Notes: a model not told the origin generated them from the letters alone. Counted from the first letter of the stretch, positions 21,349-32,612 are shown. The stretch is DNA of 64,000 nt from Reticulitermes speratus (GCA_021186555.1 JAJKFL010000005.1:19718635-19782634); one strand, 5' to 3'. Numbers and translations: made by a program.

Positions 21349-21778
21349 CATACAAAATAACGGGATGTCATATGTAAAATTACATATTTATACCGTACCC
21401 AGTTGAGTAGGTGACTCCTATTCTTTACACATAAGTACGAGAAGAGATGGTGCCTCCGAAACGTTGCGTGGATTTCAGAACACTAAGCAATGGGCCAAAA
21501 TCTGGAACCCAATAGTCTTAACACTAAGTGCATTAGACCATCGTTAGAGAATTTTAGATTTTAACCATTACAGATGAACTAAGCCAAATTTGTGCTTTTT
21601 GCCGAAGATGCTTAAAACTGACTAGAAATAGGATAGAATTTATAAGTTTTAAAACTTAAACAGTTTAAAACAGCCCGCCCACCAACTTAACTGTTTGTGG
21701 GCACTACATAACCGGTCTGATTCTCCCTGCCGCGGCAGGTAGAAAAACACGGGACAGACGAGTTGTATGTTAAATCAG
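21349..21778. other. Spacer with one weak hammerhead-like remnant
   Basis: GAGATGGTGCCTCCGAAACG plus TTGCG at about 21446-21470 keeps GAT-hairpin-GAAACGTT with a very short hairpin. Nothing else was recognised. Confidence 0.3.
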
Positions 21779-21779
21779 T

Positions 21780-21826
21780 TTTGCCTGAGGATGGGGACGG
21801 AGCTAGTCCCCGAAACGTTGTATTCA
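21780..21826 (+). ncRNA. Hammerhead-like motif
   Basis: Core CTGAGGA (21785-21791), T, strong hairpin GGGGAC...GTCCCC, GAAAC, palindrome ACGT, T17, then G. Position N7 is G, which the CUGANGA core allows. Stem I is short: C-G, then a G-U pair, then T-A. The flank GACGCGGCTGTGCGCCCGAG plus AAGACTA resembles the TTCTGGG...GCCGCGT arm of the 13953 foldback family. Confidence 0.45.
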
Positions 21827-22286
21827 AACGAATTGACGCGGCTGTGCGCCCGAGAAGACTATATTGAAGGATAGAATTTGCTTGGATATATCTTAACGAT
21901 TTGCTTCTAAAGTGCTGTGAATTTAAGCAGTCTTATTTACTAGCGACGTAATTTCTGTGATAATGTACGAGTATATATGTCATATATTCAGGAACCTGTT
22001 AGGTTACCTCACGTGTGAAAAATCTGTGGGTGATACGTTGATCCAGTGGTTTGGAAAATGATGGTTATTATTATGAAAAAGGCCAATGTCTTCCTTTTAG
22101 TTTGAGCACTTGGTTACTGTTTAATTTATATAATTAAAACGTGTCAATTACATTAAATTATTCTTATCGCATTTATGAACATACCGTACTGACACCAATA
22201 AAAAGGTTTCTATTTCAAGCTCTATCTACTTGATTATTCGCATACCATCTGTATACTGGTTAATAATGTGGGCCCTTTAAACCCTA
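21827..22286. other. Unassigned spacer
   Basis: Nothing recognised. Confidence 0.35.
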
Positions 22287-22742
22287 GTGCCTATTTATGT
22301 ACCACCAGGTTTTAATATTAAAAAATTCCACACTCTGGCAACAGCTTGCATTTATGTGTTTGGTATGAATCTTAAAACAGCGATTTTCTCCCTATACAGC
22401 TTTAAGTTATTGGATTTCATAACCCAGACGGAGTGTGTTTACAGCGCGGTACGAGCTGAATCTTTAATTCGCCTTATGATACTTTCCGCTTTAAAGGGTT
22501 GTGTAGAGAACCTTGGAATCTCTTTCACGAGCAAAACGTTTGGAACGTGTCTGGTTAATCAAAATTACAAACACAATATATGTGTTACGTTTGACAGAAA
22601 ACTACCACTAATTAATCACAATATAATGTTGTGGCACATGAATGAATATTATGTTAATATACAATTTCTCAGATATTTAACAAACGATAGTGGTAACTGT
22701 AAGATACGTGGTCCAAACCTTAACTCAAGTGATAGTAAGTAA
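22287..22742 (+). pseudogene. Open frame of 151 codons, probably a repeat-derived remnant
   Basis: The frame contains FITQTECVYSAVRAESLI near its middle. From memory, similar ITETECVYCAVRTESL peptides recur in predicted proteins from many insect genomes and mark a dispersed repeat rather than a host gene. No catalytic motif, signal peptide or domain is evident. Start and stop are simply those of the open frame. It could be non-coding. The assignment needs a repeat-library comparison. Confidence 0.3.
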
Positions 22743-23320
22743 CTGAGATTTTAGGGCAGTAGAAATGATATAAGTTCCGGAATTATCATAATAAAAACCG
22801 AAATTGAGCTTTATACTTCGACTGAAGGAGTACATGAGAACAAAAATGATTGCAATGTTCTATAACATTATGTTAAATATCCTTATTGTTTGTTCCTTCT
22901 ACATAAAGCAGTTACGTTTCTTCTGCTATAGGCCTAATGAGATTTCTTTTGACAACCATCCAGTGTATTTGTTAGGAAATATGAAATTTCCGGTCAAGAG
23001 CTTCTGTATATTTAAACTAGTACAAATTTACGGTGTTTTCCTTATTTCATTTTGTTCTAAAAGGTGGCTTCTATTTTGATTAATTTTTGAGCTCAAAGAT
23101 TTGGCTAAATTAGTTAAGAAAGAGAAAAATGATCGCTTAGAAATAATTTTAATATATTACCACTAATTACCTGTGAAAACACACAAATTCGTGTAGGATA
23201 TCTCGAGATAATACAAACAAGACAGACAATAAACTTAATATTATTAGATAGATGTCTTTTGCCTGTCTGGCGAAAAATATATATGCATTGATGTAAAATA
23301 TGTATAATTTAAAATACTGA
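22743..23320. other. Unassigned AT-rich stretch
   Basis: Nothing recognised. Confidence 0.35.
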
Positions 23321-23364
23321 AGTCCCTTAGATGAACCAGGATAAGGTTCGAAACATGTAGGACT
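23321..23364 (+). ncRNA. Hammerhead-like motif with all three stems retained
   Basis: AGTCC (23321-23325), core CTTAGAT (one base missing, G5 to T), hairpin GAACC...GGTTC, GAAAC, palindrome ACATGT, A17 (23359), GGACT (23360-23364). AGTCC and GGACT make a perfect 5-bp stem I that differs in sequence from the other copies. The core is damaged, so it is probably inactive, but the helices still stand. Confidence 0.45.
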
Positions 23365-23392
23365 GTGTTTCACAAATTAATAGTGAATTAAA

Positions 23393-23945
23393 GTGTAAGA
23401 CAGGCAATGTACGTATAACGTAACATTGAGACGCTTTTGGTGTAACCGTTGTTGCCGTGGAAAAGCAATAAGTATTACATATTCTGAGTGTGTGTCTGTA
23501 GCCTAGTTATCCAGAATGCAAAGCGCATGCACCGTATCATATTGTCATCTGAATGCTGTCTGACTCCACCATATTTTCCAACATTATCTCAGAAAGGGCA
23601 CGATTTTCAGAAAAAGTTTACTGAATATGCAGTGTGCCTTTGATTTTCTCTACATATTTGTCTGAAACATTTCTCGTTTTAAGAAGAACTGAGGGAAATA
23701 TTATCATAAATTTACGTAGGTGTTCATGTAAAGTATCCATTATTCTTGTCAGACTTAAATGAACATTAATTTTCTTGATAAATGTTCGGAAAATATTCAG
23801 ATACAAAATTTCATGAAAATCTGTCCAGTGGGAGCCGAGTTGCTCCATGCGGACGGACGGATGAACGGACAGATATAGTCAGACAGACAGACATGACGAA
23901 GCTAATAGTCGCTTCTCGGAATTTTGTGAACGCACCTAAACATAT
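23393..23945 (-). repeat. Dispersed repeat R1, copy 2, minus strand
   Basis: This is the reverse complement of the 18055-18540 sequence, with added TGACGAAGCTAATAGTCGCT and a short (CAGA)n/(GGAC)n patch (CGGACGGACGGATGAACGG) near the end. The two copies lie about 5 kb apart in opposite orientation. Confidence 0.75.
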
Positions 23946-25980
23946 TTTTGGTTTGCTTCTTTATGACGTTGGTACGTTGTAAATATTTATGGATTATAAT
24001 TTTTCGTAATTTTTTGTAAGAGACATTTTAATATCAATTTAGTCAGGAAGGCTAGTTGAAATATCACACTGACATTTTAATATTACACTAGACCCTTACT
24101 AAACTCAAAACACACGTCTAATATGGTCGGACCGCAAGACATGTTGCTTAACAATAAAATGTTTTGGATTCGTGGTTTTCAAATTATGACGCTGTGAACA
24201 TGCTTATAAAGGCGAGCAGACCTATACTAGTTCAGTGCTTACGCCGGGCTTACGAAACGCTGTAAAATGAATGACCTGTAGACTGGTTACACCGCACTAG
24301 AAAAATTTGTTAAAATCAAATATCCTTTAAGTGGTTTAACGTAGCGTCTGGTGCCGTGAAGCCAGCAATTTCAAAAAAATGCGGGTAACTAAGACTTGAA
24401 ATATTAAATTTTGAATACCCGAAATGATAGTCAACAAGTGCACCAATATAATATCGTCATATCATTTACGGCCTGAATGGAGCATAAGATTGATTGAAGC
24501 ATGACGTTCATAAGAACATCACCGGATTTCTGGAACATATAATTTTTTTTAAAATTCTGAAACATTTTACGAGTTTTAAATTCAATTTGATGTAAGACGA
24601 AGATTTGCTCGTACTTTGCTCCTTTTTTAAACGATGCTTCATAGTCTTCATAACAATATTTAAATGAAAATAGTTATAACGTAAAACTGAACCTATAATT
24701 AAAACAAGCAGATCTGATTATAAATTAACTCCCTCACATTTTGTTTTATAAGTTTTAGTTTCTGATGTTTTCTGAAACAAAATGCTTATAAAGTAGTCAG
24801 TCCTAGCACTGTGTGTTAGTTTTGTCTGATGCATGACAGAGAGTCTTTCTCCTTAGCAGCATATGGACCAGTAGAGCGAACTTAATTAAATTCAGTTCAA
24901 AAGTAATGACAGAGTGGATTATCCAGGCGCCACATTTTAAATCCCTTACATCAGAAATGTGAGGATAGAGCGACGAAGCGAATATCTGAGGCTGAGCGAA
25001 CACGGCAGCAGCGCAAGTGTAATCACCATGTTTTGTCCAAAACATATGTAGATTTTCTCAAGCTCAGTTTAAATAACACATTAGAAACAAAAAATATGTT
25101 TATATTGATCTTCCGGTACGTGGTACTATGCAATCTCGTAGATATCTACATTTCGACTCAATCTGCTGGCCCTATCTTTAGGTCTTATACAATGAATACA
25201 GAGGCAACAGGCTCCTCTGAAATTTCTGCAAATATTTACTAGACTGTGCGGCGTCACATCTGAAGAAAACAATTCTCAAAATCACACAACTAAAACATCA
25301 AATCTCAGATTTGTTGGGGGGGGGGGGGGGGAGGGGGATGGCACCGTACATAGCAAAGGTGTTTTCAGGCGTTTCGGAGTTGCCTACATCATATTCATGT
25401 TGAAATGACTGCCTCATTTCCCTTTCCAGTACTTCATAATTCACGTCACTTTACCTTGGAGATGGAAATAGTAAGAATTTCCGAAACGCCAACAATGCAG
25501 CTTACCTCCCCATTCTGTCAACTTCAGAAAGACGACGAATATCAGCATCGTACTACCATGAAGGGCAGAAGTCCAGTATGAACATTATAAGAAATATGGA
25601 CTATAGTATTGCCTGTTTTGTAACCATATGCATTGACAACTGAAGTAGTCATGCCTTTTTGTGTTATAGTACAGTTTTGCACGGAAAACACAAGGGAAAG
25701 AGAACTCTTGATACATATTAATGTTGTTCAAATGAAACACTTTCAGGGGTTGTTATTCTGCGCGAAGGAGTAGAGACCGTTAAAATGTTTCTTTGCGGAG
25801 AGAATACATTGTCTGGTTTTTTAGTGAGATGCCTGACTCAGTGAGCATAGGGGCTATTTTCAGTGTCCTCGAGTCTTTCTCCCAGAACAATCCACGAATG
25901 CGTTTAATTTGAACCAACTCAATATATGCGTATATGGGAATATATTACTAATGTTTCAGGGATTACTGGTCTACATGAAG
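23946..25980. other. Non-coding stretch; poly-G run and a weak inverted motif pair
   Basis: A G-homopolymer of about 18 bases interrupted once lies at 25315-25336. CAGGCGTTTCGGAGTTGCCT (25366-25385) and GGAGATGGAAATAGTAAG plus AATTTCCGAAACGCC (25458-25490) look like inverted, decayed members of the hammerhead-like family, with a GGAAAT/ATTTCC hairpin in the right one. GAAACGCC lacks the usual palindrome. No gene was seen. Confidence 0.4.
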
Positions 25981-26245
25981 CCGGGATAGAGTAGCTGGTG
26001 TAGTGGCTAGACTACGGGCTAAACAACAGAGCAGTCATGGTTTGATTCCAGGCAAGGGAAAATTTTCCTCTTTTCGACAGTGCGAGACCGGCTCTGGGGC
26101 CGACCTCTCTTTCTGTCAACATGTACTCGGGGATTCTTCCACAGATGCTAAAGCGACCAGGGTCGTGAAGCTACCCATTCACCTCCATCTTTTGCCAACA
26201 TTAAGAATAAGTAGAGCTATATATCCACCTTGCCACATTCGTTCA
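25981..26245 (+). mobile_element. SINE-C copy, nearly full length
   Basis: The head GGGATAGAGTAGCTGGTGTA and B-box-like GGTTTGATTCCAGG are followed by GGGAAAATTTTCCTC, GACCGGCTCTGGGGCCGACC, GTACTCGGGGATTCTTCC, CTAAAGCGACCAGG, CCCATTCACCTCCATCTTTT and the terminal GAGCTATATATCCACC. Blocks match 35190, 41857 and 52795 in order. Confidence 0.78.
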
Positions 26246-26395
26246 TGACATGCACAGAGACGAATTTAAATTACGCTAGCCCGTTCCCAAATGTTACCGA
26301 ATTATTGACGTTATATATGAATGGCTTTCTTCTCATTGAGATTCAAATTGTTGTATTGAATATATGTAAGTATATTCTTTCTATCTTATTCTATT

Positions 26396-26445
26396 TAACA
26401 CAAGTCTCGTGACGACACTAAAAAGTGCGAAACATGTAATTGTTG
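26396..26445 (+). ncRNA. Hammerhead-like motif, diverged
   Basis: TGACGA, hairpin CACT-AAAA-AGTG, C, GAAAC, palindrome ACATGT, A. Unlike the others, no T follows the core A. ACAA (before) and TTGT (after) could pair at a distance. C3 is displaced by one base. Confidence 0.3.
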
Positions 26446-26934
26446 CGGAAATTTCGTCCTGTCGAAAGTATCCGGTCTAAATATTTGCTCAAGCAATGTG
26501 GCCCACTTGCAAATGTCCAAAAGAAGATATCTCTATTGCCTTATTTCTTCAGTCTGTATAGTTCTGTCCATGTGGTCCAAAAATGTAGTCCAAAATTCAA
26601 TAACGTTTAAATAATTCTGGCCCTTCCAGACCTGAATTCTATGCTAAAAAGAAATGGATGTAGTGTATACATGAAGCTTGTTTCCAAAGCAAATCATGAG
26701 GCAAAAAGTTTGACTAAATATTTTAGAAAATTTTAATCATCTGCTCCGTTAAATGAAGGCATGTTTATATTCAACCTATAAGCTATACCTTGAATACAGA
26801 AAATTATATAGAATTTCTTCTTAAATTGCTTCCATATCCATGTGAAAACTTTGTGCCACTGGAAGGTTTGGGTTGAGATTTTCTCGAAATATTAGTAATT
26901 GCTAGGCTGTTAAGTAAATCCCAGTCCTCCTTGT
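26446..26934. other. Unassigned spacer
   Basis: Nothing recognised. Confidence 0.35.
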
Positions 26935-27215
26935 TTTATGCGAAGGGTTTTCACAATATTCACCTTGAATTCTACTCCTAGACTGTAGACATTAGTCTCC
27001 ATCCTCACAAGCTATTTCCTTAACATTTGTTTTCGTATTATCCTCCAATCTATGCCAAAGTCTCTCAGCTTGTCTGTCTTTCACGTTTCCCATTAAAATG
27101 GTGTACGTATTTCTTTCCCCATGCTTTAAACGTGCCCTGTCAAACTCATCGTCCTTGATTTAATAACCCTAATAATTATAGTAAGGGTAAAATTTAAAAA
27201 TTCCCTCGTAACGAA
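26935..27215 (-). pseudogene. LINE fragment (RTE-like), minus strand
   Basis: On the minus strand it contains GGGGAAAGAAATACGTACAC, CATTTTAATGGGAAACGTGA, AGCTGAGAGACTTTGGCATA and GATTGGAGGATAATACG. This is the ARMGEE..V..VL.G......GR....WEDN part of the LINE tail, strongly eroded. Confidence 0.5.
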
Positions 27216-27279
27216 CTTATTAAAATGAAGATGACTCCATGAAACATAGTTTTAAGAATCTAATAATCGCTCAGTCAGT

Positions 27280-27470
27280 CAAAAAATTGTCCGCCTTTTT
27301 AAGAAACCCAACGCTTCGTAATAGTCTCACAAAAGCCCGATACCTATCCCCTGAAATCCAGTCCACACCCACACGTCCTTTTGTTTAATATCCATTTTCA
27401 TATTATCCTTCCAGTGAACCCAACGTCTTCCAAGTTATATCTGTCGTCTTATTGTCGTATTAAATATTTG
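27280..27470 (-). pseudogene. LINE fragment (RTE-like), minus strand
   Basis: In plus orientation it reads TTGTCCGCCTTTTTAAGAAA, CAACGCTTCGTAATAG, CTCACAAAAGCCCGATACC and CATATTATCCTTCCAG. This is the same order as at 1-130 and 48430-48560 (CCGC.TTTTA.GAAA.CC.A...TT.ATTACC...ACAA...CCC). It lies just beyond the 26935 fragment and may belong to the same or a nested insertion. Confidence 0.55.
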
Positions 27471-29429
27471 TGTGCATCTCGTACCTCCCTCTTCAGTGCC
27501 ACAGGCTCTAAAATTAAAATTAAATTTCCATGTAATAGTAAAACTCAGTAACTGAAATGTTTGCATTAATTTTTCTCTGGATTGTGATATATTCTTTCGG
27601 AGAAAATTCGAAATTTCGTATTCATATTTGAAAAAATGGAAGTCTTTTGTTTTATAGAAACAAGTTAACCAAAATGAAGATGATATATACATTTTAGAGA
27701 CAAGCTTTTTGTTATTTTCCCTTGCCGTAAAAGACGCTTATTTGGACACTGCAAGCGTACATAATTCCTCTCTTGTTTCTGCATGTATACACATGACAGA
27801 AGATCTGGTCTGTAGAAGAAGGAATGTACCTTGAAAATGCATACAAAAAAATGGGTAATTAATTTTTCTTCCTTTCTAAAGAGTGTACGAGTGCATGACG
27901 CCAGATTAATTAACGTTGGTCCTATACGGACCAGGCTGACACAAAGCTGACGGGAAATTTTTCATTACGGAAATACACTTTGATAGATTGATAAACACAC
28001 AAGCAACGCCCTGAGCTCTCTAGGGAGATGAGTTGTGGAGGGTCAACCAGCAAGGTAACACTGAATCATGTGCTGCTTTTATTAACTAGTCTCTTGGGAA
28101 AACATTTTTTGTCGTTATTACAAGTACATAATATTGCCTTGAATGTTGCAAGGCAAGAAGTGCCTGGTTGGTTTTAAACTAAAATGCACGAAGCGTGTAT
28201 CCGTTGAGGCGTAAAAAAGTACCATAATGGAGAAGGATGGATGATATCAGTAAATGCTGACCTTGACCTCATTGTGTTATTTATTTATGTTTATTTTACA
28301 ACGCTATCAGTATCTCAAATCACAAAACTTCGAACGACCGGATGACTGGTCAATGTTAAGTTGGAAGGGATTCAGTACCGACTTAATTGAAGTACTTTCC
28401 GGCATTTGGCTGGAAGGACTGAGGAATACCACGAAACTCCGCAGCAGAATACTCGTTAAACCAGCATAGATTAGAAAAGAGAACCTCCCAAGCTAGCCAG
28501 CAGCGATGGCACAACCTGCTAAATGGTGTTAACCTCGATTTTCCTGGAAGCCACCAAGTAAATTTATATGTAATGTCCCAAATTTCTCGCTTTATCCTTC
28601 TTATGGCCCAATTATATTGGGATTAATAAGGTAAGAAGGAGCAGATTGGCGAGACATAAAGCATGCTTTAAGAATGTGAGAATTGTAGAGAATACATCAA
28701 GGCTAGGATAACGCTTGTGAAACCTGATCTTAGTTCTGAATGTGGAGAGTGCTCGTTGAACATGTGGCCCAATGTCAAGATTTTGTGAAAACACTTGTGG
28801 AACAATCAAACTTATAAGAAAGTTTACGGACCATGAACATGGGCCATAGTTGTTACTTAATTTACTTGTTTTCGGATATTGTATGCTAGTATTGGATTTT
28901 ACTTTAACACCTTAAATTCTGAGACTAACCTGAATTATGTTTAAAGATCCACTTCTTACCACGCAGTAAACACTCTCCGTCTAGGCAATAAAAACCAATT
29001 AATTAATCCTGTGTTGGAAAATAATCGCTGCTGCTTCTGAGATTTATATAAAGCACGTAAACACTCTGTGGGCAGAACGTAGAAGTAGTTACTCTTGTTT
29101 GCATTCTGTATCCTGCTTTCCAGTCGTTTAAAACCAAGTGGTAACTACATTTACGTGTTACCTGCAGTAACGTTAAGAAATTGTGCGTTTTGCCACTGAC
29201 TGTGTTTATGGGTTCGTGTAATTTCCAGAATAAACGATTATATACCTTAACAGAATTCGCCGGTTGGTCTTTACACTTGACGCGGACTCTGCTTTCTGTA
29301 AGTTGGAAACTGATTTTTCGTGTACAGGTTGTTTAGTACTCACTGAACTGTGCAAATGCTTTCCAGTCAACATATATACTAACACCAGCATTTTCCAGGA
29401 TATTTTCGATGTTTATGCCAGAAGATTTC
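27471..29429. other. Unassigned non-coding stretch
   Basis: No gene or repeat family recognised. Short featureless frames only. Confidence 0.4.
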
Positions 29430-30170
29430 GCAACTAGTGTCTGAAGAATTGCAGCTGCTGAAGGTATCAGCGTTTCCCTTGTCTGGGGAATTCTCCATGA
29501 ACAATCACTTTACCCATACCACAGCCAGTGAGTGCAGGCTCTCGATCCTCCTGACCACCGCGCAAGAGTGGTGTTTTGCCAATGGTTTCTCGCAACATAA
29601 GTTCAGGGCCTACAATTTCTAGCAAACAACCCGTTTACTGATGAGGCACCATTCACAAGGGAAGGTATTGTGAACTTTTATAATACCCCTGTCTGGGGCG
29701 GGTGAAAATCCCCACACCACCGTCGCTTCAAGACATCAACATCAATTTACATAGTGTCTGGTTGGGAATCTTAGCATATCAGTTCTTAGGACTAACAGAC
29801 TAACATGTGCAGTGTACCGTCGGTCTTTGCTTAATGATCTACCAGTACTCTTGGAAGACGTGCCTCTTCATCAACGACAACATATCTGATTCATGTGCAA
29901 TGTACATGTACAGCGGGGCACCACCACATTTCCTCCGCGCTGCCGGACAGCATCTAAACCAGGCTTTCGGTGGACAGCGGAAAGGACGTGGAGGGCCAGT
30001 CACCTGGTCTGCAGGATCACCTGTCGTTAATCCTATGCAGTTTTGGCTGTGGGGCACTTCAGGACTTTCGTGTATTCAGAACCGATCGATGACTTAAGAG
30101 AGCTGTTAAGCAACGACAAAGAGCTGACTGTTGTGTTGACCTGCATGGGAACCGCACAGAGCATCTGCTG
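29430..30170 (+). pseudogene. Tc1/mariner-type DDE transposase pseudogene
   Basis: Across shifting plus-strand frames the order of a transposase is clear. First, a helix-turn-helix-like end with GILHEQSLYPYHSQ (about 29490-29545) and VVFCQWFLA (about 29570-29595). Next, FTDEAPFTREGIVNFYNTPVW (about 29635-29695; the FTDEA Asp is the first catalytic Asp), given here in pieces: FTDEA, FTREGIVNFYNTPVW. Then a SGAPPHFLRAAGQHLNQAFGG run (29910-29970; the equivalent of the second-Asp block DGAPPHF has Ser-Gly in place of Asp-Gly), SAGSPVVNPMQFWLWG (normally RSPDLNPLDFWLWG) and a decayed C-terminus with TCMGTAQSICC (normally MHGNHIEHLL). Two catalytic positions are altered, and stops and frameshifts abound, so it is inactive. 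No terminal inverted repeats were identified. Confidence 0.8.
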
Positions 30171-31529
30171 TAGAGATAACACGAACATCGCGTATATCTC
30201 AGCAGACATTGGCGTTTGGAAATATGTTGTCTGGGACTTCTTTGTAATTTCAATGAGGACTACACATCTATGAATTCTTTAAACCCTTTTTTAACACTCT
30301 CTATAAGTTAGATGATAATCTTGAGAGGTTTAGTAATATCTGCAGAATATTGCAACGGTTGAGCCCAAATCTGTGTCTTTCGCAGAATACAACGAATAAT
30401 AATAAGACGCCCCACTGTTAATGGCAATAATTTCTTATCCTGCATTGGCTGCGAAAGTAAAGGAATGGCCCGCTTCTCAGCAAATTTTGACGTACTGCAT
30501 GAAATTCGGTTAAAGTTTTATGCTGATGTCTGAAGCAATATTGAACTGGCATACATATTAAACCTTTTCCATTTTCTAGTTTGATTAAAAAGAAGGAACA
30601 TTTCGGCAGATGGCTATATTTATGTCATCAGATAAAACCCTGGGACCTGCTCTGTTGGGTCCATTAGACAGAGCCAGTTCTTTCATTGGAGAGAAATTTG
30701 CTGCCTGTAAAACAATCCAACAGAGTATACATGCTTTTACCTGATGACAGAAAGAAAACCAGCTTCCAAAACTGTATTGTTTTAACCAAATGCAGAAGAC
30801 GAAAAATGTAAAATAAACGTATGTGAGTTAGTAATAAATCTCCATCCATTGCTTCATAAAATGGGTTTAATGGACGTACGCCTACAAATTGAAAACAAAA
30901 CACAATTTTCCTGTCTAAATGCTTACAAGTTTCGCCAGAACCATCACAGATCAGCCTGCTATCCGCACAATCCACTTAAATATAATGCGGCTTCAGAAAG
31001 GCGTTTCTGGAGCAGGGGTGAAAGACGATGGTTCTTGGTGTATCTATATTTGTATTTCCCTCCAGCCACTTATGGCCTATGTCAACCACCCCAAAGCAGT
31101 TCTCCCTAGAAGAGGATATAATGTGGTTATCATTAACGACATTCCTGTGACGCGCAGTGGCTATACGACTGCTTGGGACTATATCTAGCTCGGATGGGTG
31201 GGAAAGCATTAAACTGGCGGCATGTAAGGAGATCTTGTGTGCGTGCCCTCAGCGCAAATAGCTAATGCTGTGATAGCAGAACATTCTGGTTCAGCACTCA
31301 AACACCGCTGAACGTCGTTGGCTCGATTCGTCTCTTATGTTTAACTTCTCTTTATTTCGCGCCGATATTTTGAACACATTTCTCACGTTCTATTCCCTAC
31401 CCACCTGTTCAGTCCATTGTTGCCCCTTTAATTACAGTATCTTAATACTAGTTGACACGCATAAGTCAGTAGTCGATTGCCGTGTAATATCTTACACTAC
31501 TTAATCTTTCCTATAAGGTACCTTTATCA
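30171..31529. other. Unassigned non-coding stretch
   Basis: Overlapping frames of 77-103 aa on both strands at 30664-31209 have no recognised motif. No repeat head was seen. Confidence 0.35.
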
Positions 31530-31745
31530 TTGTGGACGCCATGAAGGCATGTTGGGGAGTGCATGTTTAGCTCCTCTCAATCTTATACTCGGCAGCAGAT
31601 AAAGTGAGTAGTCAGTTTCACGCCTTGGCCGCTTTACTCATTGGGAAGGAGACCCTGGTACCCACTAAACTGGACGCTGGGTGGCTCCCAGAGCCGGTTT
31701 AGACGCTGTTGTGTAGACATATTTCTTGCCCCTGCTAGGAATCTA
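31530..31745 (-). mobile_element. SINE-C copy, minus strand
   Basis: Reverse-oriented blocks: GACGCCATGAAGGCATGTTG (3' end), CTCAATCTTATACTCGGCAG, AGTGAGTAGTCAGTTTCACG, CCTTGGCCGCTTTACTCATT, GGTACCCACTAAACTGG and CCAGAGCCGGTTTAGACG. These correspond to the body and 3' part of SINE-C. The tRNA-like head is not clear. Confidence 0.75.
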
Positions 31746-32311
31746 ACGACTCCACGGATGTTCAACCGATACTGTCTTAAACTGTTCCGGCTCATTCGCC
31801 TTGCTGCTATCCTAATATTTCCCCCCCTAAAAATCCTTTCAATCTACATTGACAATATTTTTTAATGCGCTTTGATCATTAGAACTTTTTGTCGGTTCTC
31901 CTGGCACATTTCTATCACGTGGCACTTTATCAACTTGAGAACAAATACTGTCTTCATACCCTGTCTTCCTAAGAATAATCTTTTGTGCTTTTAATTTCGT
32001 TCCGCTGCTTGCCACGTTTCTTCATCTGTACAAACTGAACAATCTTTTCCTTATTCTCGTTGCTAAATACAGGACTAATAATGTTATACCTATTTCTGCT
32101 TCATTCGTTAATGTTGATTTTACCTACAATAATTCTTCCACGTTTCCGTAATGCAATATTCTGCCACGAAACTTTGAAGTTCTACAAGCTCTATAAATTT
32201 GTAGCGACTTTGTACTGGACACCATGTTTCAGGTATGAATGTGGGTTTCTTATTCTGGTTTTCTTGGTAGACGACATCCCCGTTAGTGTAACAGATCACA
32301 AATGTATACAT
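31746..32311. other. Unassigned stretch, possibly old retroelement sequence
   Basis: No firm signature. The 138-aa frame at 32060-32476 runs into the foldback element and has no recognised motif. Confidence 0.3.
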
Positions 32312-32359
32312 ATTCAGTTATCAGTCACACGCAACAACAAGCTAATTGTAAGCGTTTTC

Positions 32360-32402
32360 TGGCGACTAGTTTCGGCTCTAATATCGAGCCATCATGAGGC
32401 CA
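32360..32402 (-). ncRNA. Hammerhead-like motif, left arm
   Basis: Minus strand: TGGC (32402-32399), CTCATGA (G5 to C), T, hairpin GGCTC...GAGCC, GAAAC, palindrome ACTAGT, C17, GCCA (32363-32360). Stem I TGGC/GCCA is 4 bp. Stem III is ACUAGU, and C17 gives the canonical GUC. The G5 change should inactivate it. Confidence 0.45.
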
Positions 32403-32511
32403 CTACAGAAGAACAAAAAACACAAAACTCTGCAAGTCATGGATGGAGATGTGAAGGGGGAGATCTCCATCTATGACTTGCAGAGTTTTTTGCTTTTCTG
32501 TTCTTGTGTAT

Positions 32512-32554
32512 TGGCCTGATGATGGCTCGAACTAAGAGCCGGAATTAGTCGCCA
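32512..32554 (+). ncRNA. Hammerhead-like motif, right arm
   Basis: TGGC (32512-32515), intact core CTGATGA (32516-32522), T, hairpin GGCTC-GAACTAA-GAGCC, GGAAT in place of GAAAC, TAGTC, GCCA (32551-32554). Stem I is intact. The GAAA side has two changes compared with the partner arm, so the two arms together preserve the full consensus although neither does alone. Confidence 0.5.
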
Positions 32555-32612
32555 GGAAACGTTTAAAACTAGCTTCTTGTGTGTGATTGATAACTGAATA
32601 AATATATATTTA

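Larger units (their letters stand above)
32312..32612. mobile_element. Foldback element (about 300 bp) with a hammerhead-like core in each arm
   Basis: The left arm (TTCAGTTATCAGTCACACGC, ...TTTCTGGCGACTAGTTTCGG, ...AACTCTGCAAGTCATGGATG, GAGAT) is the reverse complement, with minor gaps, of the right arm (ATCTCCATCTATGACTTGCA, ...CCGGAATTAGTCGCC, ...GTGTGTGATTGATAACTGAA). The centre is GTGAAGGGGGAG. Arms are about 140 bp. No coding sequence lies between them. Confidence 0.82.
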
